21,118 nucleotides of DNA, taken from assembly GCA_017526045.1 (NCBI GenBank), contig JAFXRX010000228.1, positions 1 through 21,118 of the forward strand, written 5' to 3'. Made by a program: the position numbers and the translations under genes. This document shows, in pieces, positions 1 to 7,603 of the stretch (within the stretch, counting starts at the first letter, position 1; the number at the start of each line of letters is the position of its first letter). The DNA is from Opitutales bacterium (GTDB lineage: Bacteria; Verrucomicrobiota; Verrucomicrobiia; Opitutales; Intestinicryptomonadaceae). The notes below the pieces were generated by a model, which was not told the DNA's origin, ran no database searches, and saw only the letters and a list, made by a program, of their open reading frames with translations.

Positions 1-23
1 AGCATTTAACCAAAGGAAAAAAT

Positions 24-2156
24 ATGAACAGCAGAAAAACGGCAATAGCGGCAATCGCCGCGACACAAACTCCGGAAACACCCACAAACCCAAACTTCGT
101 CGAAGAATTCGGCTGCGACGTATTCGGCTTGAAAACTATGTCCGAATACCTGCCAAAGCCCGTATTCAAGAAGCTGCGCGAGACGATGGAAACCGGCAAG
201 GCTCTCGACTCTTCGATTGCCGACGACGTCGCCCACGCCATGAAGACCTGGGCAATCGAAAGGGGCGCAACCCACTACACGCACTGGTTTATGCCCCTAA
301 CGGGCGCGACTGCCGAAAAACACGACTCCTTCTTGGAGCCCGCTGAAAACGGCAAGGTCATCGCCCGCTTTTCAGGCAAGAATTTGATTATCGGCGAGCC
401 CGACGCATCGAGCTTCCCCTCGGGCGGCCTGCGCTCGACCGCCGAGGCTCGCGGCTACACAGCCTGGGACCCCTCCTCTCCCGCTTTCATCAAGCGCGAA
501 AACGGAGTTGCAACCCTCTACATTCCCACTGCGTTTTGCTCGTACACTGGCGAAGTGCTCGACAAGAAGACGCCGCTTCTGCGCTCCATGCAGGTTTTGG
601 GCGCGCAGGCAAAGAGGCTTTTGAAGTGCTTTGGCAAGGATTTCGAAGCGGGCGCAAAAGTTACGCTTGGCGCGGAGCAGGAATACTTTTTAATCGACAA
701 GCGTTTTTACGTGCAGCGCCCCGACTTGATGCAGACGGGCAGAACTCTCTTCGGCGCGCCGCCGCAGAGGCACCAGCAGCTCGAAGACCACTACTTCGGA
801 GCAATCAAGCCGCGTATTCTCTCCTTTATGAGCGAGCTTGACCGCGAATTGTGGAGGCTCGGCATCCCCGCAAAAACGCGCCACAACGAAGTCGCGCCCG
901 CGCAGTTCGAAGTCGCGCCGATTTTCGAGGAAGTCAATTTGGCGGTCGACCACAACATGCTCATTATGGACGCCCTCACCCGCATTGCCGACAAGCACGG
1001 GCTTGCGTGCCTGCTGCACGAAAAGCCGTTTGCGGGCGTCAACGGCGCCGGCAAGCACAACAACTGGTCGATTTCTGTAGGAGACATCAACCTGCTTAAC
1101 CCCGGCAAGGACCCGCACCAAAATGCAATATTCCTAACCTCGCTCTGCGCGGTAATCGAGGCTGTCGACAGGCACGCGGACCTGCTGCGCTCGGCAATCG
1201 CGGGCGCGGGCAACGACCACCGCTTGGGCGCAAACGAAGCGCCGCCGGCGATTATTTCGATGTACTTGGGCGAACAGCTTGCGGACATCGTAAGCCAAAT
1301 CGAAAAGGGCGAGGCAAAGTCGAGCAAGCAGGGCAAGACGCTAAAAATCGGCGCGGACATTTTGCCGGAGCTGCCGTGCGACGCAACCGACCGCAACCGC
1401 ACAAGCCCGTTTGCGTTCACGGGCAACAAGTTCGAATTCCGCGCGGCGGGCTCTTCGCAGTCCTGCGCAAGCCCGAACATCGTCTTGAACACCGCGGTCG
1501 CGGAGGCCTTCGACGAAATCGCAACGCATCTTGAAAATCTGCCGAAGAATGCGGACTTCCACGCGGAGCTGCAAAAGCTGCTCTCTTCAATCATCAAAAA
1601 GCACAAGAAGATAATATTTAACGGCAACAACTACGGCGAAGAATGGAAGAAGGAAGCCGCAAAGCGCGGCCTGCCGAACCTGCGCACGACCCCCGAGGCA
1701 ATCAAGCCTCTTATAAAGCCCGAAAACATCGCGCTCTTCGAAAAGTACGGAGTTTTCAACCGCGTCGAAATGCAGTCAAGATACGAGATTTTCCTCGAAG
1801 AGTACGAGCGCAAAATCGGCATCGAGGCGGGGCTTGCCCTGAAGCTTGCGCGCACGCACATCATCCCCGCGGTTGCGGCTTACTTGGAGCGACTTGGCAA
1901 AACAATCGAAGCCGAAAAGCTCGCTGGCGTCAAGAAGTCCAAGCTTGCCTCTTACGCGCAAAAGATTTCCGCAAGGCTTAACGGGCTAATCGAAGTCTCC
2001 GAAAAGCTCGACTTGCAGATTTCAAAGGCGGAAAAGCAGCAAAAAATTCTCGAAACCATGGCGGAACTCCGCAAGATTGCCGACGCCGCGGAAGGCGAAG
2101 TCGACAACGAATTGTGGACGCTGCCTAAGTATTGCGAAATGCTGTTCGTCTACTAA
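24..2156 (+). CDS. glnN: Glutamine synthetase type III (GlnN)
   Basis: This gene encodes a cytoplasmic glutamine synthetase that joins ammonia to glutamate using ATP. At 710 residues it has the length of the large type III (GlnN) family and is well above the roughly 450-470 of type I. Visible landmarks are the type III block FMPLTGATAEKHDSF (about residues 89-103), the metal-binding GAEQEYFL (about 215), NEVAPAQFEVAP (about 287), the ATP/glutamate loop NGAGKHNNWS (about 341), ANEAPPAIISMYLG (about 403) and FTGNKFEFRAAGS (about 465). The start is the ATG after an AAAGG ribosome site at 12-16, with 7 bases of spacing. It is followed 21 bases later by dapL in the same direction, so glutamine and diaminopimelate synthesis may be co-transcribed. 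The promoter lies outside the window. Confidence 0.97.
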   Translation: MNSRKTAIAAIAATQTPETPTNPNFVEEFGCDVFGLKTMSEYLPKPVFKKLRETMETGKALDSSIADDVAHAMKTWAIERGATHYTHWFMPLTGATAEKHDSFLEPAENGKVIARFSGKNLIIGEPDASSFPSGGLRSTAEARGYTAWDPSSPAFIKRENGVATLYIPTAFCSYTGEVLDKKTPLLRSMQVLGAQAKRLLKCFGKDFEAGAKVTLGAEQEYFLIDKRFYVQRPDLMQTGRTLFGAPPQRHQQLEDHYFGAIKPRILSFMSELDRELWRLGIPAKTRHNEVAPAQFEVAPIFEEVNLAVDHNMLIMDALTRIADKHGLACLLHEKPFAGVNGAGKHNNWSISVGDINLLNPGKDPHQNAIFLTSLCAVIEAVDRHADLLRSAIAGAGNDHRLGANEAPPAIISMYLGEQLADIVSQIEKGEAKSSKQGKTLKIGADILPELPCDATDRNRTSPFAFTGNKFEFRAAGSSQSCASPNIVLNTAVAEAFDEIATHLENLPKNADFHAELQKLLSSIIKKHKKIIFNGNNYGEEWKKEAAKRGLPNLRTTPEAIKPLIKPENIALFEKYGVFNRVEMQSRYEIFLEEYERKIGIEAGLALKLARTHIIPAVAAYLERLGKTIEAEKLAGVKKSKLASYAQKISARLNGLIEVSEKLDLQISKAEKQQKILETMAELRKIADAAEGEVDNELWTLPKYCEMLFVY

Positions 2157-2177
2157 TTCCCAAACGGATTTAAGCAA

Positions 2178-3416
2178 ATGAGCTACCTGCAAAATCTGTT
2201 TGCCGAAAGAATAGGCGGGGCAAATTACGGCAAGGCTACCGAGATTTACAAGTTCGAAAAAATCAAGAGAGCCAAGCGCGCCGCAATCGCCGCCAACCCC
2301 GATGTCGAGCTAATCGACATGGGGGTCGGCGAGCCCGACCAAATGGCGTTTGCCGAAGTCGTCGAGCGTTTGTGCGCTGCTGCAAAAAAGCCCGAAAACC
2401 GCGGCTATGCCGACAACGGCGGCAAGATGTTTAAGGCGGCGGCTGCGCAATACATGCGCGAAATTTTCGGCGTAAATTTAGACCCCGAAACGCAAATCGT
2501 GCACTCGATGGGCTCGAAGGCAGCTCTTTCAATCCTGCCAAACTGCCTCATAAACGAGGGCGATTTTGCAATAATGACAACGCCCGGCTACCCTGTTTTC
2601 GGCACTCACACAAAGTATTTGGGAGGAAAAGTTTTCAACCTGCCACTTACGCCCGAAAACAATTTTCTGCCGGACTTGGACGCAGTCCCGCAAGAAGTTT
2701 TGCGCAAGGCAAAGGCGATTGTTGTAAACTATCCGAACAACCCTACGGGCGCGTGCGCGACTTTGGAATTTTTCTGCCGCCTTGTAAAATGGGCAAAGAA
2801 AAACGAAATCGCCGTCATATCAGACGCCGCCTACTCCGCCCTGTCCTTCGACGAAAAACCCGTTTCGATTTTCCAAGTCGAGGGCGCGCAGGACGTCGCA
2901 GTAGAGCTTCACTCGCTTTCAAAAAGCCACAATATGACTGGCTGGCGAATCGGCTGGGTATGCGGCAATCCGCTGCTTGTAAAAGCCTACGCCGACGTAA
3001 AGGACAACACCGACTCGGGGCAGTTCTTGGCAATACAAGAAGCAGCATCAGCCGCGCTTGAAAACACTTCAATCCCGCGCAAAATCGCGCAAAAATATTC
3101 GCGCAGAATGGACATGCTAATACGCGCGCTAAACGGTTTGGGCTTCGATGCAAAAAAGCCCAAGGCGGGATTTTTCCTCTATTTTAAAGCACCCAAGAGC
3201 GCGCGCGAAAAATCGGGCAAGGCGTTCGACTTTGCAAGCGCCGAAGATTTTTCGCAGTGGCTTATCAAAGAAAATTTAATAAGCTCCGTGCCCTGGGACG
3301 ACGCGGGCGCGTACGTGCGCTTTTCGGCGACGTTCAGCGCGCCTACCCTCGCCGACGAAGAAAAAACAATAAACGAAATCTGCGCGAGGCTCTCGCGCTT
3401 TCAATTCCAATTCTAA
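2178..3416 (+). CDS. dapL: LL-diaminopimelate aminotransferase (DapL)
   Basis: This is a fold-type I PLP aminotransferase of 412 residues. DapL converts tetrahydrodipicolinate directly to LL-diaminopimelate with glutamate as amino donor, bypassing the succinylase and acetylase branches of lysine and peptidoglycan-precursor synthesis. The N-terminus carries LIDMGVGEPDQ, followed by a GYPVFGTHTKYLGG segment, NYPNNPTGA and ISDAAYSALSF. The PLP lysine is K249 in SLSKSHNMTGWRIGW, and the substrate-binding arginine follows in GWRIGW. The adjacent dapF, starting 2 bases after the stop, strongly supports a DAP function rather than a general aspartate aminotransferase. The upstream context (aacggatttaagcaa) has only a weak ribosome site. 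DapL is known from plants, Chlamydiae, Verrucomicrobia and some archaea. The sequence looks closer to the DapL2-type branch, but that is my impression only. Confidence 0.92.
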   Translation: MSYLQNLFAERIGGANYGKATEIYKFEKIKRAKRAAIAANPDVELIDMGVGEPDQMAFAEVVERLCAAAKKPENRGYADNGGKMFKAAAAQYMREIFGVNLDPETQIVHSMGSKAALSILPNCLINEGDFAIMTTPGYPVFGTHTKYLGGKVFNLPLTPENNFLPDLDAVPQEVLRKAKAIVVNYPNNPTGACATLEFFCRLVKWAKKNEIAVISDAAYSALSFDEKPVSIFQVEGAQDVAVELHSLSKSHNMTGWRIGWVCGNPLLVKAYADVKDNTDSGQFLAIQEAASAALENTSIPRKIAQKYSRRMDMLIRALNGLGFDAKKPKAGFFLYFKAPKSAREKSGKAFDFASAEDFSQWLIKENLISSVPWDDAGAYVRFSATFSAPTLADEEKTINEICARLSRFQFQF

Positions 3417-3418
3417 AA

Positions 3419-4276
3419 ATGAAATTTGCAAAATACCACGCGCTGGGCAACGACTATCTCGTCCTCGACCCCGCAGACTGCCCCGCCTGCCCGCAGGGCG
3501 AAGACGCAATTAAAATCTGCCACCGCAACTTCGGGCTTGGCTCCGACGGAATTTTGTTCGGCCCCGAAAAAAGCCAAAAAGCAGACTTCAAGCTGCGCAT
3601 TCTAAACCCCGATGCAAGCGAGGCTGAAAAAAGCGGCAACGGCCTTCGCATATTTTCGCGCTACCTCTTCGACACAAAGCGCGTCGAAGAAAACCGCGAA
3701 TTCAGCGTCGAAACCCTCGGCGGAATTGTAAGGTGCAAAGTTTTGCAGGGCGGCGATTTCATAACAGTCGAAATGGGCAAGGTAAGCTTCGACGCAAACA
3801 AAATTCCCGTTTTGCAAAACGAAGGCGAAGTCGTAAACAAGGAATTTATTCTTGAAGGCAAAGCCTATAAATATTGCGCCGCGACTATCGGAAACCCGCA
3901 CTGCGTTTTGCCGCTTGAAAAAGTCTCAAAAGAAATTGCCTGCTCTCTTGGCCCTATTGTCGAGAATATGACGGCGCTTTTCCCTAACAGGACAAACGTG
4001 CAGTTTTTGCAGGCAATAGACCGCAACAATATCCGCATTGAAATTTGGGAGCGCGGCGCGGGCTATACGCTCGCCTCGGGCTCGAGCTCAAGCGCGGCGG
4101 CGGCTGTCGCCTACAAGCTCGGCCTTGCCGGCCCCGACATAACTGTGCACTGCCCGGGCGGCAAAATTTTCATACAAATTGCGCCCGACTATTCCATAAC
4201 AATGAGCGGCGCAGTCGTCAAAGTAGGCAGCTACGAAATGTCGCCCGACGTCCTAAAGCAAGACCTGCCCGCCTAA
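3419..4276 (+). CDS. dapF: Diaminopimelate epimerase (DapF), Ser/Ser active-site variant
   Basis: The 285-residue product matches DapF, which interconverts LL- and meso-diaminopimelate for peptidoglycan and lysine. Conserved pieces are HALGNDYLVLD at the N-terminus, GLGSDGILFG, LNPDASEAE, GNPHC, NRTNVQF and WERGAG. Classical DapF uses two cysteines as opposing acid/base groups, in MCGNG and TLACG. Here both are serine: Ser72 (AGC, 3632-3634) in EKSGNGLRIF and Ser220 (TCG, 4076-4078) in YTLASGSSSS. The usual Glu after ERGAG is Tyr. The surrounding fold motifs are intact, so this looks like a coherent variant subfamily and not decay. The ATG at 3419 is chosen because the DapF homology begins exactly there; the open frame runs further upstream only as an out-of-frame overlap with dapL. 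It is translationally close to dapL, with a 2-base gap. Confidence 0.9.
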   Translation: MKFAKYHALGNDYLVLDPADCPACPQGEDAIKICHRNFGLGSDGILFGPEKSQKADFKLRILNPDASEAEKSGNGLRIFSRYLFDTKRVEENREFSVETLGGIVRCKVLQGGDFITVEMGKVSFDANKIPVLQNEGEVVNKEFILEGKAYKYCAATIGNPHCVLPLEKVSKEIACSLGPIVENMTALFPNRTNVQFLQAIDRNNIRIEIWERGAGYTLASGSSSSAAAAVAYKLGLAGPDITVHCPGGKIFIQIAPDYSITMSGAVVKVGSYEMSPDVLKQDLPA

Positions 4277-4296
4277 TGGCAGGCCTTTTTATTTTT
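4264..4296 (+). terminator. Intrinsic terminator overlapping the dapF stop
   Basis: A CCTGCC/GGCAGG stem (4264-4269 with 4278-4283) has an 8-base loop that contains the dapF TAA stop, and is followed by a T-rich tract (4286-4296). The left arm lies inside the last codons of dapF. It should end the glnN-dapL-dapF transcript. Confidence 0.8.
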
Positions 4297-4305
4297 AAGC
4301 AAATA

Positions 4306-5016
4306 TCAGGCTTTGCGGGCGGAGGCGGCGCAGTCTGCAAAGCATTTTATATATACAAAAGTCTGGGCAAACAGCAATATTTGCAGGGCGCATATCGCGG
4401 CGGAATATCCGATTTCGCAAAACGTCGCAATTAGCGCGGCGGCGTGCAATATCGGCGCGGCAAAAACCGCATAAAAAATTTTCCTGCGGCGCGGAAATTT
4501 TGTTTTAAGCGCGCCAATCCAAAGGCTCGACGCAAAAACAAAGCCTCCAAGTTCAAGCATAAACTGCGCCTCGTTTCCATAGGAAAGAAATGCAAAAATC
4601 TCGATGTTTTCGATAACAAGCATAGTCGCGCACGAAAACAAAACAACGCATTTAAAAGGCAAAATTTCCCTGCGCTTTTCAATGAACGTTTCGGGGTTTG
4701 CGGAAATAAAAAGCGGGTACGCGCAAATTAAAACAAGAACGTACGCCGCAAGGAAAAGCTCGCCCCAAGAAACGCTAAAATATACCGCAATCAAAGCCGC
4801 GGCGCCGAAAAGCGCAAAGCCGAACCGCGCAAGTTTGCTTTTAAGCAAAAAGATGTCAAGGGCCAGGCAAAACGCGCAAAATCCCAGCATCTGCACAAAC
4901 GACAGCAAAGCAGCCACATTCCCCGCAACGCAAATTAAAACCATCAAGACAAGAGACGCCATCGAACATATCCAAAGCCCCAAAATATTTTGCCGCGCAT
5001 TTTTTATTTTGTCCAT
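4306..5016 (-). CDS. Multi-pass membrane protein of unknown function
   Basis: I do not recognise this 236-residue protein. It is very hydrophobic, with roughly seven or eight candidate membrane spans separated by short Lys/Arg-rich turns such as LKSKLARF, EKRREILPFK and KTKFPRRRK. Their placement would put the basic loops in the cytoplasm. It contains many cysteines (about 12) spread along the spans, with no CxxC pair. There is no signal peptide apart from the first span. The ATG at 5016 has a good AAAGG ribosome site 7 bases upstream. The gene is transcribed alone, towards dapF, and away from mrp. The hydrophobic pattern on this strand is why I prefer it over an overlapping plus-strand frame at 4604-5035. 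Confidence 0.72.
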   Translation of the reverse strand: MDKIKNARQNILGLWICSMASLVLMVLICVAGNVAALLSFVQMLGFCAFCLALDIFLLKSKLARFGFALFGAAALIAVYFSVSWGELFLAAYVLVLICAYPLFISANPETFIEKRREILPFKCVVLFSCATMLVIENIEIFAFLSYGNEAQFMLELGGFVFASSLWIGALKTKFPRRRKIFYAVFAAPILHAAALIATFCEIGYSAAICALQILLFAQTFVYIKCFADCAASARKA

Positions 5017-5170
5017 ATTTCAGCCTTTGTTTTAAGCGGCTGCATAATTAAAAATTCGCGCCAGCTTTTCAAGACATTTCTTTGAGGCAAAATTTTTCGC
5101 GGGGGGGAAAATTGGCGCGTTTTTTCGTTTGAAAAATTTTTTAGTTGTGGGAAAATCCGCAAATAAAATT

Positions 5171-6184
5171 ATGGACAAGGAAAGCATTTTAAAGACGCTA
5201 TCAAAAGTAAAATATCCCCCCTACGAAAAGGACATCGTCTCTTTTGGCATGGTCAAGGAAGTCCGCATTGACGGGCAAACAGCCGCAATCGGAATTTTTA
5301 CGGGAGCCGACAAGGCAAAAAACGATGCGATAGGAAAAGACGCCCTCGCAGCCCTCAAAGCCGCGCATCCGGATTTGCATGTGCAAATCGTTTTTTTGGA
5401 AAGCGACCCCGCTCGACAAGCCGCGGCCACGCCGAGCGCGGAAACCCTCAAAAACGCGAAATTTAAAATCGCCGTCGCCTCGGGCAAAGGCGGCGTCGGC
5501 AAGAGCACCGTCGCGGCAAACCTCGCGCGGGCGCTTGCAAAAATCTATCCGCCTGTAAACGGCGAGGCGCAAATCGGCCTTATGGACTGCGACATCCACG
5601 GCCCAAGCGCAACAATCCTCTTCGGCGAAATCCCGACGCCCACAACTGACGGCGAAAAGATTTTCCCGCCCTCAACAGGCGGCGTAAAAACAATCTCGAT
5701 GGGCATGCTCGTGGACGACTCCCAGCCGCTAATCTGGCGCGGTCCGATGATTACAAGCGCAATCAAGCAGTTCGCAAACGACGTCGAATGGGGCAAGCTC
5801 GAATTTATGATTTTGGACCTTCCCCCGGGCACGGGCGACGCCGTCATAAGCGCGACACAGCTCATCCCGCTAAACGGCGCGATTATCGTCACAACCGCAA
5901 ACGCCCTCGCGGAAAAAACCGCAATCCGCGGCGCGAAAATTTTCGAAAAGACGAACGTAAAAATTTTGGGCGTTGTGGAAAATATGGCGTTTATGCAGAT
6001 GCCCGACGGCTCGAAGGCAAAAATTTTCGGCGAGGGCGGCGCGCAAAACTGCGCGGACTCGCTTTCCACAAAAGTCATCGCGCAAATTCCAATCGACCCC
6101 ACCCTGCAAAGCGACTCGCCTTCGGCGGCGGCGCAAGAGGTTTTCGACAACCTCGCCCGCGAAATAGCTGCAAGCCTCAAATAA
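5171..6184 (+). CDS. mrp: Mrp/ApbC family iron-sulfur carrier ATPase
   Basis: The 337-residue product is a P-loop ATPase of the Mrp/ApbC/NBP35 family, whose members carry or load Fe-S clusters in the cytoplasm. The first 85 or so residues form the MIP18/DUF59 domain (MDKESILKTLSKV...KDIVSFGMV). The deviant Walker A ASGKGGVGKSTVAANLA is at about residues 102-118, followed by MDCDIHGPS, the WRGPM segment and DLPPGTGDA. The C-terminal CxxC that bridges the cluster in classical members is absent: VENMAFMQMPDGS stands where VENM...CxxC would be, as in some other lineages with a CxxC-less form. The ATG at 5171 is preferred because DUF59 homology starts there; an in-frame TTG at 5129 would add 14 residues without family support. 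No strong ribosome site is seen. Confidence 0.93.
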   Translation: MDKESILKTLSKVKYPPYEKDIVSFGMVKEVRIDGQTAAIGIFTGADKAKNDAIGKDALAALKAAHPDLHVQIVFLESDPARQAAATPSAETLKNAKFKIAVASGKGGVGKSTVAANLARALAKIYPPVNGEAQIGLMDCDIHGPSATILFGEIPTPTTDGEKIFPPSTGGVKTISMGMLVDDSQPLIWRGPMITSAIKQFANDVEWGKLEFMILDLPPGTGDAVISATQLIPLNGAIIVTTANALAEKTAIRGAKIFEKTNVKILGVVENMAFMQMPDGSKAKIFGEGGAQNCADSLSTKVIAQIPIDPTLQSDSPSAAAQEVFDNLAREIAASLK

Positions 6185-6219
6185 GACACATTGGTTCTTA
6201 TAAATATAAAAGAAAAAAA

Positions 6220-6252
6220 GCTTCCGAAAAAATTTTTTCGGAAGCATTTTTT
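6220..6252. terminator. Bidirectional intrinsic terminator after mrp
   Basis: A perfect 13-bp inverted repeat (GCTTCCGAAAAAA at 6220-6232 with its complement at 6233-6245) has a T run on the right and an A run on the left. It can therefore stop transcripts from both strands. It closes mrp and backs up the rpmB terminator. Confidence 0.88.
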
Positions 6253-6292
6253 ATGGGGAATTTTTTCGGCGCAAAAAGTAAAAAATCAGCGC

Positions 6293-6322
6293 AAAAAAAG
6301 AGACGCATTTTGTTTGCGTCTC
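6293..6322 (-). terminator. Intrinsic terminator for rpmB
   Basis: Read on the minus strand, an 8-bp stem GAGACGCA/TGCGTCTC (6322-6315 with 6307-6300) with a 7-base loop is followed at once by seven Ts (6299-6293). It lies about 35 bases after the rpmB stop. Confidence 0.85.
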
Positions 6323-6357
6323 CATTAAAAGATTGAATTAAAAAACCAAAGCGGCGA

Positions 6358-6588
6358 TTACGCCTTTTCGACGAGACCCGCCTTGATTGCCTTTGTGCAT
6401 ACCCACATGCGCTTTACCTGGCCGTTGGCGAGGCGCACGCGAATGCGCTGAACATTCGGCTTGAATACGCGATTGTTCTGCTTTACGAGCTGCAAGCCGA
6501 TGCCGCCGCTTTTCTTGCTCTGGCCCTTGTGGATAATTACGCGACCCTTTACCGGGCGCTTACCTGTTATTGAACATACTCTTGACAT
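6358..6588 (-). CDS. rpmB: 50S ribosomal protein bL28
   Basis: The 76-residue product starts MSRVCSITGKRPVKG, the bL28 signature, and continues with the basic RNA-binding body FKPNVQRIRVRLANGQ and the WVCTKAIKAGL tail typical of the family. It is a structural component of the large ribosomal subunit. Only single cysteines are present (C5 and one near the C-terminus), so this is not the zinc-ribbon form with CxxC pairs. A GAGGAG ribosome site lies 13 bases upstream of the ATG, a longer spacing than usual. A gene for a small basic protein lies 98 bases upstream on the same strand, and a terminator follows directly. Confidence 0.93.
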   Translation of the reverse strand: MSRVCSITGKRPVKGRVIIHKGQSKKSGGIGLQLVKQNNRVFKPNVQRIRVRLANGQVKRMWVCTKAIKAGLVEKA

Positions 6589-6686
6589 GATAAAATCAAA
6601 GCTCCTCTATATTTTTATAAATTCAAAGCTGGACAAAGTACACCTTTGCGCAAACTTTGCAAGTATTTTTTTAGCGCGGAGCAAAA

Positions 6687-6881
6687 CTACGCGTTCTGCT
6701 CGGCGACAACCTTTGCGATTTCAGCCTTGCGCGCCTTTTGCGCAGCTTTTGCCTGACGTTCGTTTTCCTTGCGACGGCGTGCCGCAAGCGCGCGCTGTTT
6801 GTGTGCGTTGGGCTTCGCGCCCGCTGCTTTTTTTACCGGCTTACGCTTCGCCCTTGAAGACCATGCTACTAATCCGCTCAT
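6687..6881 (-). CDS. Small basic Ala/Lys/Arg-rich protein, unknown function
   Basis: This 64-residue product is strongly basic and nearly free of hydrophobic core residues. Its first third is MSGLVAWSSRAKRKPVKKAAG, and the rest, from about residue 27, is a continuous Ala/Lys/Arg/Glu helix or coiled-coil (RRRKENERQAKAAQKARKAEIAK). I do not recognise the family. Composition and position just upstream of rpmB suggest a ribosome- or nucleic-acid-associated protein, but that is inference. The ATG at 6881 has a strong AAAAGGA ribosome site with about 6 bases of spacing, which supports real translation. No convincing terminator separates it from rpmB, so read-through into rpmB is likely. It is divergent from the sigma-factor gene across a 118-base AT-rich gap. 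Confidence 0.72.
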   Translation of the reverse strand: MSGLVAWSSRAKRKPVKKAAGAKPNAHKQRALAARRRKENERQAKAAQKARKAEIAKVVAEQNA

Positions 6882-6993
6882 TTTTATTCCTTTTAAGTTT
6901 TTAATTGAAAATTAAGCGGTTGAATTTAGCATTTTTTTTGAACTAATCCAGTTTTTTTTTCAAAAAATTGCAACTTTTATAAAAAATCGGCGT

Positions 6994-6999
6994 TATAAT
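6994..6999 (+). promoter_or_regulatory. Candidate -10 box abutting the sigma-factor start
   Basis: A perfect TATAAT lies directly before the first ATG (7000). A transcript starting the usual 6-7 bases downstream would begin at about the second ATG (7006), giving a leaderless mRNA. The nearest -35-like hexamer, TTGCAA at 6968-6973, is 20 bases away, which is longer than ideal. Confidence 0.35.
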
Positions 7000-7602
7000 A
7001 TGCAAATGGAAGAAAATTTAGACCAAAAAAGCGGCTTTCCTCCGGAAGTTTCCGCGAAAGGCGCTTGCGACGAAGACTCGATTTTGATGCTCGAAGTCGC
7101 GGGCGGCAGCGACCACGCTTTCAGGATGCTCGTTGAAAAGTGGAAAAACGCCCTGATAAATTTTTTCTACCGCTCGACGGCAAACGCCTCCACTTCCGAG
7201 GATTTGGCGCAGCAGACTTTCATAAACCTTTACAGGGCGCGCGAAAGCTACAAGGCTAAAGCGAAATTTTCGACATACCTTTTCAGCATAGCGCGCAACA
7301 TTCTAATAAACGAATACCGCAACACTTCGCGCAGGATACAAAGCGTCGAGCTCAACCCCGAGACCGACAGCCCCTCCGCGCCGAACTACGACCTGGAGAC
7401 GGCGGAGCTCGAGGAGATATTCGAAAGGACTATAGCCTCAATGCCCGAAAACCAGCGCACGGCGATTTTGCTTTTGAAGCAGCAGGAGCTTTCCTACGAG
7501 GAAATCGCAAGCGCGATGAATTCTTCGGTCGGGGCGGTGAAGACTTGGATTTTCAGGGCGCGCACGACGCTGCGCGCGGCATTGCAGGAAAGGATTATTT
7601 GA
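7000..7602 (+). CDS. ECF-type RNA polymerase sigma factor
   Basis: The 200-residue product has sigma region 2 at about residues 30-105: DHAFRMLVEKWKNALINFFY, then SEDLAQQTFINLYRA for core binding, then FSTYLFSIARNILINEYR for -10 recognition. Region 4 lies at about 135-192: MPENQRTAILLLKQQELSYEEIASAMNSSVGAVKTWIFRAR, a helix-turn-helix for -35 recognition. Region 3 is absent and the linker is acidic, as in ECF factors. It directs core polymerase to an alternative promoter set. The start may be 7000 or 7006 (MQM); no ribosome site precedes either. The next gene begins 1 base after the stop and encodes a probable membrane anti-sigma partner, a standard regulatory pair. Confidence 0.92.
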   Translation: MQMEENLDQKSGFPPEVSAKGACDEDSILMLEVAGGSDHAFRMLVEKWKNALINFFYRSTANASTSEDLAQQTFINLYRARESYKAKAKFSTYLFSIARNILINEYRNTSRRIQSVELNPETDSPSAPNYDLETAELEEIFERTIASMPENQRTAILLLKQQELSYEEIASAMNSSVGAVKTWIFRARTTLRAALQERII

Positions 7603-7603
7603 C

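Noticed and set aside
791..1630. Minus-strand frame of 279 residues within glnN
   Set aside because: Antisense shadow of a clearly identified gene; its composition mirrors glnN codon bias.
3257..3418. N-terminal extension of dapF
   Set aside because: It lies wholly inside dapL in another frame; DapF homology starts at the ATG at 3419.
4604..5035. Plus-strand frame of 143 residues
   Set aside because: It overlaps the minus-strand gene with consistent membrane spans and a good ribosome site; the plus-strand product is polar with no family resemblance and no ribosome site.
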